A stretch of DNA of 6,003 bases from Gallionella sp. (GTDB taxonomy: Bacteria > Pseudomonadota > Gammaproteobacteria > Burkholderiales > Gallionellaceae): the NCBI GenBank assembly GCA_017880945.1, contig JADGRM010000138.1, forward strand, positions 1 to 6,003. Reading direction: 5' to 3'. Below the pieces are notes generated by a model that made no database searches, had not been told where the DNA came from, and was given only the letters and a program-made list of their open reading frames with translations. How positions within the stretch are numbered: position 1 is the stretch's first letter; each line of letters begins with the position of its first letter. Shown piece after piece: positions 1 through 4,312 of this stretch. The position numbers and the translations under genes are program-made.

Positions 1-578
1 GCGCGCACCTGCGGGGTGGCATCCAGTCCGCGCGCTTCCATCGTGCGCGGCACCAGCGCGATGCGCGCGAGGATGTCGTGCTGCGTTTTTGCGGCCATCT
101 CCCATAAGCTGCTGTGCGCGGGGAAATCACCATATGCGTAACCCTGGACTTGCAGATGTCCGGCCAACAGGGAGAAGTGCAGCGCCTCTTCATCCGCCAC
201 ATGCAACCAGTCGGCGTAATACTCACGCGGCATGCCGGCGAACCGCCAGATCGCATCCAGCGCCAGATTGATCGCATTGAACTCGATATGCGCCAAGGCG
301 TGGATCAGGATGGCGCGTCCTTCCGGCGTGATCATCGAGCGGCGTTTGACCAGGCGCGGTGCCACCAGCTCGGGCTTGGGCGGATGGCCGGGTATGGTTT
401 GTTGTGCAGCCAAAGCCGTATGCGTATCCAGTTTGATTTCATCAGACAACCATGCTTGCGCCAGAAGTCTCACACCTGCAGCCTTGCGGGCGGCATCGCG
501 TTCGGCAAGCCAGAAAAGGGATGCCAGTCGCAATTCTGTCGGTCGAGAAGTATCGTTATTTAGTGATGGGGTATTCAA
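1..578 (-). CDS. DUF455 family ferritin-like protein (partial, C-terminus beyond left edge)
   Basis: The N-terminal 192 residues are visible, read leftwards from a TTG at 576-578. The sequence resembles the DUF455 ferritin-like family: H97-x-E99 within LAHIEFNAINLALD, then DEEALHF with E130, E131 and H134, and PAHSSLW and EARGLDATP blocks further on. The family is expected to form a helical bundle binding two metal ions, and these His/Glu residues are the likely ligands. Its reaction is not established; relation to MiaE-type tRNA hydroxylases has been suggested. There is no signal peptide or membrane segment, so it should be cytoplasmic. TTG is chosen because an in-frame stop lies seven codons upstream, no ATG or GTG lies between, and GGAG (587-590) sits 8 nt before it. 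Family members are about 270 residues, so about 75 are missing. The family call is strong; the function is unknown. Confidence 0.85.
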   Translation of the reverse strand, partial: MNTPSLNNDTSRPTELRLASLFWLAERDAARKAAGVRLLAQAWLSDEIKLDTHTALAAQQTIPGHPPKPELVAPRLVKRRSMITPEGRAILIHALAHIEFNAINLALDAIWRFAGMPREYYADWLHVADEEALHFSLLAGHLQVQGYAYGDFPAHSSLWEMAAKTQHDILARIALVPRTMEARGLDATPQVR

Positions 579-701
579 AATATCAGCTCCGGAAGGTTAC
601 GTACCCAGCCATGACTTTGGTAAGAAGTGTGTCCAGTTTTGCAGTCGAACACAATAGGCTCAACGGCTAAATAGATGGGCCGCCAATTGGGGGAAGAAAT
701 A

Positions 702-730
702 TTACCAATAATTTTAGCAAGACCTATAAT
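702..730 (+). promoter_or_regulatory. Sigma70-type promoter upstream of the microprotein unit
   Basis: A -35 box TTACCA (702-707, four of six consensus bases) and a perfect -10 box TATAAT (725-730) are separated by the optimal 17 nt. The bases just upstream of the -35 are AT-rich and could act as an UP element. Transcription would start near 737, giving a leader of about 154 nt before the ATG at 891. This is the best-looking promoter in the window. It is inferred from sequence alone. Confidence 0.55.
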
Positions 731-753
731 GACCTTGGGTTTCTTAAGGTCAT
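729..753. promoter_or_regulatory. Palindrome overlapping the -10 box and start site (candidate operator)
   Basis: Perfect 8-bp inverted repeat ATGACCTT (729-736), 9-nt spacer, AAGGTCAT (746-753). The left arm begins inside the TATAAT box and the right arm lies about 10-17 nt past the predicted start. A transcript starting near 737 would lack the left arm, so the repeat is more likely a DNA site for a dimeric regulator than an RNA hairpin. A further direct copy of GACCT lies at 721-725. The cognate regulator is not identifiable from the window. Confidence 0.4.
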
Positions 754-804
754 GTTGCCTTCTTGCCATCTGGATATGTGTATCCATCACATTTGGCTTG
801 GGCT

Positions 805-825
805 ACCAGGGAGTCTCTCTCGGGT
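805..825 (+). other. Hairpin in the leader of the microprotein mRNA
   Basis: Arms 805-813 and 817-825 can pair as ACC, an A-G mismatch, then five pairs including one G-U, closing a UCU loop. It lies within the predicted leader, about 65 nt before the start codon. It matches no riboswitch consensus I recognise, is small and could be chance. Confidence 0.25.
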
Positions 826-877
826 AACGGAGGTTGGCGTGATTTTGCGTTTCCCGGTTTCTTCTTAATTAATTACC

Positions 878-883
878 AAGGAG
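878..883 (+). promoter_or_regulatory. Strong Shine-Dalgarno site for the 29-aa ORF
   Basis: AAGGAG with 7 nt before the ATG at 891, essentially ideal complementarity and spacing. It is the main reason for accepting so short an ORF as translated. Confidence 0.65.
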
Positions 884-890
884 AGTTGAA

Positions 891-980
891 ATGGTTGAAG
901 TGATCTTCTTTATTGGCCTGTTTGTTCTTACCGGAATAATCATCGTTACTGATAATCAAGAATGGAACAGGAAAAAATAA
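891..980 (+). CDS. Putative 29-residue single-pass membrane microprotein
   Basis: A 29-codon ORF (ATG 891, TAA 978-980) preceded by an ideal ribosome binding site. Residues 4-19 (VIFFIGLFVLTGIIIV) are uninterrupted hydrophobic or small, long enough to cross a membrane. The tail from D21 is polar and ends in NRKK. By the positive-inside rule the C-terminus should face the cytoplasm and the short N-terminus the periplasm. Its size and layout recall small subunits of membrane complexes such as KdpF or CydX, but I see no sequence match and no partner gene adjacent. It lies between a good promoter (702-730) and a Rho-independent terminator (1116-1146), so it appears to have its own transcript. I do not recognise the family. 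Translation is well supported by the start signals; the function is unknown. Confidence 0.6.
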   Translation: MVEVIFFIGLFVLTGIIIVTDNQEWNRKK

Positions 981-1115
981 TCGACTTGGTGTAAGTCCTG
1001 TTGCTCATGGGGCGTACTGATTCCCAAGCCAGAACCAAGTATCCCGAATATCCTGAGTTGACTGCGGGTTGTTTGACTAGTCGCGCGTTCGTCCGGTTTG
1101 GTGGACTGGCATTTC
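981..1115 (+). other. Untranslated tail of the microprotein transcript, possible small RNA
   Basis: There are 135 nt between the microprotein stop codon and the terminator stem. They contain a perfect 7-bp inverted repeat, ACTTGGT (984-990) with ACCAAGT (1034-1040), enclosing a GGG/CCC pairing possibility, and the palindrome GACTAGTC (1075-1082). An open frame from TTG at 1001 reads straight through the terminator and has no ribosome binding site, so it is not called. The stretch could be a 3' UTR, or a small RNA processed from or started within it. No known RNA family was recognised. Confidence 0.3.
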
Positions 1116-1146
1116 AAAGGGTTGGCATCGATTGCCGACCCTTTTT
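1116..1146 (+). terminator. Rho-independent terminator
   Basis: The stem GGGUUGGC/GCCGACCC (8 bp with one U-G pair) has a 7-nt loop AUCGAUU, is extended by AAA/UUU, and is followed by five T residues (1142-1146). On the minus strand the U-G pair becomes a C-A mismatch, so it works best in the plus direction. It ends the microprotein transcript and insulates coaBC, about 90 nt downstream. Confidence 0.85.
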
Positions 1147-1232
1147 CATTTTGGCAACCAGTTCATATGCCTTGCGGTTTCAAACACAAAGTGTAAAAGC
1201 GCAGTAGTTGTGCAGAGGTCTTTTCTTGTAAG

Positions 1233-2522
1233 ATGCGCAGCATGATGAAACAAGAACCCACAAAACGCATTGTGCTCGGAATCACCGGCGGTATCGCGGC
1301 CTATAAGGCGGCGGAGTTGTTGCGCCTGCTGATGAAGCAGGGCATAGAGGTGCAGGTTGCAATGACCGAGGCGGCTTGTCATTTCATCACGCCGACCACG
1401 ATGCAGGGTCTGTCCGGCAAGCCGGTATTCACCGACCAGTGGGATGCGAGTGTGCCGAATAATATGGCGCATATCAATCTGAGCCGTGCCGCTGATGCGA
1501 TTTTGATCGCGCCCGCGAGTGCCGATTTCATTGCAAAGCTGGTGCATGGCCTGGCGGATGACTTGCTCTCCGCCTTGTGCCTGGCGCGCAATTGCCCGCT
1601 GATCATCGCGCCAGCGATGAACCGCGAGATGTGGATGAATGCCGCGACGCAACGCAACATCAAGCAACTGCTTGCCGATGGCGTGCAGGTGCTGGGTCCG
1701 GACAGCGGTTTGCAGGCCTGTGGTGAGGAAGGAATGGGGCGGATGCTGGAGGCCGTGGAGTTGGCGCGGGATGTTATAGCGTTGCTGCTCGACACCCCCT
1801 TTTCCCCGGTCTCAGCCCATCGCTTCGCTGGCCCCGCAAGCGGTGCGAGGGAAATGATTTCGTCGTCAACGAACCAGTTATTACCCAGGAAATTATCCGG
1901 CAAAAAAATACTGATCACGGCCGGGCCGACCTACGAAGCCATAGACACGGTGCGCGGTATCACCAATCGCAGTTCCGGAAAGATGGGCTATGCCATCGCA
2001 CAGGCCGCGCTGGAGCTGGGTGCGAAAGTGGTGCTGGTGTCCGGTCCGACCGCGCTCGCCAAACCACAAGGCGTACAAAGCGTTGATGTGCAAAGTGCCG
2101 CGCAGATGTTCGATGCGGTCAAACAACACCTGACCGATTGCGATATCTTTATCGGCGTGGCGGCGGTGGCAGATTATCGCGTTGCTCAAGCCAGCACGCA
2201 AAAAATCAAGAAGAGCGCGGATAATCTCACGCTGGAACTCGTCCCCAATCCGGACATACTGGCGTATGTCGCCAACCTGCCGAATCCTCCGTTCTGCGTG
2301 GGTTTTGCTGCCGAGAGCGAGAATCTCGTGGAGTATGCCGAGCAAAAACGCCGCGCGAAAAAGTTGCCCTTGCTGGTGGCCAATCTGGTACAGCAGGCTG
2401 TCGGCAGCGACGACAACGAACTGGTGTTATTCGATGACAGCGGCAGACAAACTCTGCCGCGCGCCGACAAACTGACGCTGGCGCGTCAATTGATGCAGCG
2501 CATTGCACAACGCATTAAGTGA
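1233..2522 (+). CDS. coaBC: Bifunctional phosphopantothenoylcysteine decarboxylase / phosphopantothenate-cysteine ligase
   Basis: CoaBC (Dfp) joins cysteine to 4'-phosphopantothenate using CTP, then decarboxylates the product with FMN to 4'-phosphopantetheine, two steps of coenzyme A synthesis in the cytoplasm. The N-terminal flavoprotein half has GITGGIAAYK (16-25), active-site H80, PAMNREMW (127-134) with N130, and catalytic C163 in ACGEEGMGRM. These sit five residues later than E. coli H75, N125 and C158. The C-terminal ligase half has ITAGPT (228-233), NRSSGKMG (245-252), AAVADYR (310-316), KIKK (324-327) and GFAAE (357-361). The linker between halves is about 30 residues longer than in E. 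coli and carries a DNA palindrome. The start is uncertain: ATGs at 1233, 1242 and 1245 all lack a clear ribosome binding site. The stop codon overlaps the dut ribosome binding site, so the two genes are probably co-transcribed. Confidence 0.97.
   Translation: MRSMMKQEPTKRIVLGITGGIAAYKAAELLRLLMKQGIEVQVAMTEAACHFITPTTMQGLSGKPVFTDQWDASVPNNMAHINLSRAADAILIAPASADFIAKLVHGLADDLLSALCLARNCPLIIAPAMNREMWMNAATQRNIKQLLADGVQVLGPDSGLQACGEEGMGRMLEAVELARDVIALLLDTPFSPVSAHRFAGPASGAREMISSSTNQLLPRKLSGKKILITAGPTYEAIDTVRGITNRSSGKMGYAIAQAALELGAKVVLVSGPTALAKPQGVQSVDVQSAAQMFDAVKQHLTDCDIFIGVAAVADYRVAQASTQKIKKSADNLTLELVPNPDILAYVANLPNPPFCVGFAAESENLVEYAEQKRRAKKLPLLVANLVQQAVGSDDNELVLFDDSGRQTLPRADKLTLARQLMQRIAQRIK
1801..1854. 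repeat. Imperfect palindrome inside the coaBC linker (REP-like)
   Basis: Outer arms TTTCCC (1801-1806) and GGGAAA (1849-1854) flank an inner stem CGCTT-c-GC (1821-1828) with GCAAGCG (1836-1842). It encodes about residues 190-207 of CoaBC, in the linker and outside both catalytic domains. A C-rich left arm, a GCAAGCGG-type centre and a G-rich right arm resemble the dispersed intergenic palindromes of many proteobacteria. Whether it is repeated in this genome cannot be seen from the window. Confidence 0.4.
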
Positions 2523-2526
2523 GGAG
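2521..2526 (+). promoter_or_regulatory. Shine-Dalgarno site deciding the dut start
   Basis: GAGGAG with 7 nt before the ATG at 2534, overlapping the last bases of coaBC. It favours the ATG over an in-frame GTG at 2519, which lies upstream of this site and would add five residues. Confidence 0.7.
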
Positions 2527-2533
2527 TACTGAA

Positions 2534-3007
2534 ATGAAACACATCGCCCCAACGGAACACATATCCGTCGATGTCAAGATTCTCGACCATCGCTTGCATG
2601 AAAACATGCCCGGCTATGCGACTGCCGGTTCGGCAGGGATAGATTTGCGCGCCTGCATCGAACACAACATGGTGATACAACCCAAGCAATGCGAACTCAT
2701 CCCCAGCGGCATTGCCATTCATTTAAGCAACCAGGGCTATGCCGCGATGATTTTGCCGCGTTCCGGTTTGGGGCATAAGCACGGCATCGTGCTGGGTAAC
2801 CTGGTCGGGCTTATCGACTCGGATTATCAGGGACAGATTTTCATTTCGTTATGGAACCGCAGCCAGATCCCTTTCACGCTGATGCCGATGGAGCGCATGG
2901 CGCAATTGGTGATCGTGCCGGTGATGCAGGCGAAGTTCAATATCGTGGAAGAATTTCCGCTGAGCGAACGCGGCAGCGGCGGTTTCGGCAGCACCGGCAA
3001 GCACTGA
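2534..3007 (+). CDS. dut: Deoxyuridine 5'-triphosphate nucleotidohydrolase (dUTPase)
   Basis: Dut is a cytoplasmic homotrimer that hydrolyses dUTP to dUMP and pyrophosphate, keeping uracil out of DNA and supplying dUMP for dTTP synthesis. All five dUTPase motifs are present in order in 157 residues: AGSAGIDLRA (31-40), PRSGLGHKHG (75-84), GLIDSDYQGQ (92-101) with catalytic D95 and uracil-stacking Y98, ERMAQLVI (120-127), and the C-terminal RGSGGFGSTG (146-155) that closes over the substrate. Length is close to the E. coli enzyme at about 151. It starts 11 nt after the coaBC stop, with its own ribosome binding site. It is convergent with the CBS-domain gene, with only 9 nt between the stop codons and no visible terminator in the gap. 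Confidence 0.97.
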   Translation: MKHIAPTEHISVDVKILDHRLHENMPGYATAGSAGIDLRACIEHNMVIQPKQCELIPSGIAIHLSNQGYAAMILPRSGLGHKHGIVLGNLVGLIDSDYQGQIFISLWNRSQIPFTLMPMERMAQLVIVPVMQAKFNIVEEFPLSERGSGGFGSTGKH

Positions 3008-3016
3008 AAAGCTTGA

Positions 3017-3613
3017 TCAGCCGCGCGCGATCACTGCCTCGATTTCGGCAAAAGTGCGCGCCAATTCGAAGCTCTGTACCTGGGCACCCAGCTGACGGGC
3101 GATTTGGGTGATAGAGAACAAGCCGCACACTGCTTGCTTGCCGTCCGATCCTTCTGCTACCACCAGCGCGTGTTGCCGGTGGGATTTTTTCAGGCTGGCG
3201 ACGATTTGTCCGACCTCGGCATTTTTTACATCTTCGATTTTCAATGCTTCCAACTCGCGCTGTGTCGTCATGATGTCACGCACCATGATATCGGCATGAG
3301 TTCCACCCATGTTTTGCAGGTAGCGCATCGGTTTTTCCCCCAGCACATCGGATGCACTCAACAACCCTGCCACCTGATCGTTGTCATCCAACACCAGCAG
3401 CAGGCGCACCCCATACCGGATCATTTTGGCATTGGCTTTGTCCATCGAGGTCTTGGCGCGCACACTCACCACCGAGACCTTGTTCAAATCGGTCATGACG
3501 CCGATTGCAGGATCGCTCAGCTTGACGCGCTCCGGCAGTATCTGAACCGGGCGCACAAATGACGAACCCGCTTTCAGAGAATATATTTGCAGTGGGTTGT
3601 ATTCTTTGATCAT
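3017..3613 (-). CDS. Protein with two CBS domains
   Basis: A 198-residue soluble protein with no signal peptide. Two CBS domains can be seen. The first is about residues 38-95, from a VMTDL-type opening to VRLLLVLDDNDQVAGLLSASDVL. The second is about 110-176, from MVRDIMTTQ to HRQHALVVAE and GLFSITQIARQLG. A tandem CBS pair usually forms a Bateman module binding AMP, ATP or a similar ligand. No catalytic or DNA-binding domain is attached, so it is probably a stand-alone sensor acting on an unseen partner. The N-terminal 35 residues and the C-terminal helix (FELARTFAEIEAVIA) are unassigned. The ATG at 3613 has an ideal AAGGAG (3620-3625) 6 nt upstream. It follows rppH by 29 nt on the same strand, so the two are likely one operon. 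The domain call is firm; the role is unknown. Confidence 0.9.
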   Translation of the reverse strand: MIKEYNPLQIYSLKAGSSFVRPVQILPERVKLSDPAIGVMTDLNKVSVVSVRAKTSMDKANAKMIRYGVRLLLVLDDNDQVAGLLSASDVLGEKPMRYLQNMGGTHADIMVRDIMTTQRELEALKIEDVKNAEVGQIVASLKKSHRQHALVVAEGSDGKQAVCGLFSITQIARQLGAQVQSFELARTFAEIEAVIARG

Positions 3614-3619
3614 GCTGCA

Positions 3620-3625
3620 CTCCTT
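3620..3625 (-). promoter_or_regulatory. Shine-Dalgarno site of the CBS-domain gene
   Basis: AAGGAG on the minus strand, 6 nt before the ATG at 3613. It lies in the 29-nt gap after rppH, which contains no terminator. Confidence 0.65.
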
Positions 3626-3642
3626 GGAAAATTTATCGGGAA

Positions 3643-4155
3643 TTACCTATGCGCAGGTTGCAGATTGGCGGCGTTATGCTTGGGCACCGGAAGGTAGCCG
3701 GCCAACTCGTTAAGTGCCAGCGTATAAACTTCACGTTTGAATTCAATCACTGCGTTGATGTCCAGCCAGTAATTGTTCCAGCGCCAGGCATCAAACTCGG
3801 GATGCGTACTGGCGCGCAAACAGACATCACAATCACGACCAACCAGAAGCAACAAAAACCATATCTGCTTTTGTCCGCGATAACCACCGCGCGATTCACG
3901 CTTGCTCCAGCTTTGCGGAACCTCATAACGCATCCATTCCCGGGTGCGTCCGAGTATTTTTACATGTTCCGGCATCAAGCCGACCTCTTCGTGCAACTCG
4001 CGGTACATCGCCTGCTCCGGGGTCTCGCCATGCTGAATCCCGCCTTGCGGAAACTGCCATGCATGTTGTCTCACTCGCTTGCCCCAAAGCACCTGATTCC
4101 TGCTGTTTGTGATGATAATGCCGACATTCGGGCGGTAGCCGTCTCGGTCTATCAT
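3643..4155 (-). CDS. rppH: RNA pyrophosphohydrolase (Nudix)
   Basis: RppH converts 5'-triphosphate (or diphosphate) ends of mRNA to monophosphate, allowing 5'-end-dependent cleavage by RNase E. The 170-residue protein opens with MIDRDGYRPNVGIII, matching E. coli RppH. Its Nudix box is G38 to L60, with metal-binding E53, E56 and E57 at the same positions as in E. coli. WQFPQGG (33-39), GQKQIWFLL and the HPEFDAWRW segment are also typical. An ATG two codons upstream (4159-4161) is possible, but AGAG (4162-4165) lies directly against it and is 6 nt from the ATG at 4155, which also matches family starts. The last 15 residues or so (PKHNAANLQPAHR) are a variable tail. It is divergent from proS, an arrangement I recall from other betaproteobacteria, and precedes the CBS gene. 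Confidence 0.96.
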   Translation of the reverse strand: MIDRDGYRPNVGIIITNSRNQVLWGKRVRQHAWQFPQGGIQHGETPEQAMYRELHEEVGLMPEHVKILGRTREWMRYEVPQSWSKRESRGGYRGQKQIWFLLLLVGRDCDVCLRASTHPEFDAWRWNNYWLDINAVIEFKREVYTLALNELAGYLPVPKHNAANLQPAHR

Positions 4156-4161
4156 TTTCAT

Positions 4162-4165
4162 CTCT
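4162..4165 (-). promoter_or_regulatory. Ribosome binding site deciding the rppH start
   Basis: AGAG on the minus strand, 6 nt before the ATG at 4155 and 0 nt before the ATG at 4161. The spacing supports the MIDRDG start. Confidence 0.5.
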
Positions 4166-4184
4166 ACTTAAATTAATTTTAATG

Positions 4185-4229
4185 AGCTGATTCTTTCACA
4201 TTTCCTCTTCAATGAAAAGCGAATCAGCT
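4185..4229. repeat. 45-nt inverted repeat between rppH and proS
   Basis: Perfect 9-bp arms AGCTGATTC (4185-4193) and GAATCAGCT (4221-4229) enclose a second 5-bp pairing, TTTCA (4194-4198) with TGAAA (4213-4217), leaving a 3-nt bulge and a 14-nt loop. There is no T-tract on either side, so it is not a conventional terminator. It lies 30 nt upstream of the rppH start and 83 nt upstream of proS. It could be an operator or a structured 5' UTR element of rppH mRNA. Confidence 0.6.
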
Positions 4230-4312
4230 GTTTAGAAATTCCTTAACATACCGAATCACTCGCATTCCCTGTAAAATCTCACACTCACAACCATAACCGG
4301 GTCGTATTCAAC

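Larger units (their letters stand above)
579..890. other. Intergenic region between DUF455 gene and microprotein ORF
   Basis: This 312-nt stretch is clearly AT-richer than its surroundings and holds no recognisable protein family. On the plus strand it has a sigma70-type promoter (702-730), an overlapping palindrome (729-753) and a leader of about 150 nt with a small hairpin (805-825), leading to the microprotein ORF at 891. On the minus strand it carries the GGAG ribosome binding site of the DUF455 gene (587-590). An open minus-strand frame of 71 codons (575-790, GTG start) also crosses it, but has no good ribosome binding site and no recognisable motif, so it is not called as a gene. Confidence 0.6.

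Noticed and set aside
114..670. Plus-strand ORFs opposite the DUF455 gene
   Set aside because: They mirror the minus-strand DUF455 frame or its upstream region, whose family motifs are clear, and resemble no protein.
835..849. Possible sigma54 promoter (TGGCGT then TTTTGCG)
   Set aside because: The GG and GC elements are 9 nt apart instead of the required 10, and the element matches the consensus only in part.
786..890. Known riboswitch (manganese yybP-ykoY, cyclic di-GMP, TPP or Moco) in the microprotein leader
   Set aside because: I compared the G-rich leader with remembered consensus cores of these classes and found no convincing match.
1172..1199. Possible promoter for coaBC (TTGCGG, 16 nt, TAAAAG)
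   Set aside because: The -10 match is poor. It is the best candidate between the terminator and coaBC but not strong enough to call.
1001..1207. 68-codon plus-strand ORF from TTG
   Set aside because: It reads through the Rho-independent terminator at 1116-1146, has no ribosome binding site and shows no recognisable motif.
3104..3562. 152-codon plus-strand ORF opposite the CBS gene
   Set aside because: It is a reverse-strand shadow of the two-CBS-domain protein, which has an ideal ribosome binding site and clear domains.
4272..4277. Possible -10 box TAAAAT for proS
   Set aside because: No acceptable -35 box lies 16-18 nt upstream; the nearest candidate, TTAACA at 4243-4248, is 23 nt away.
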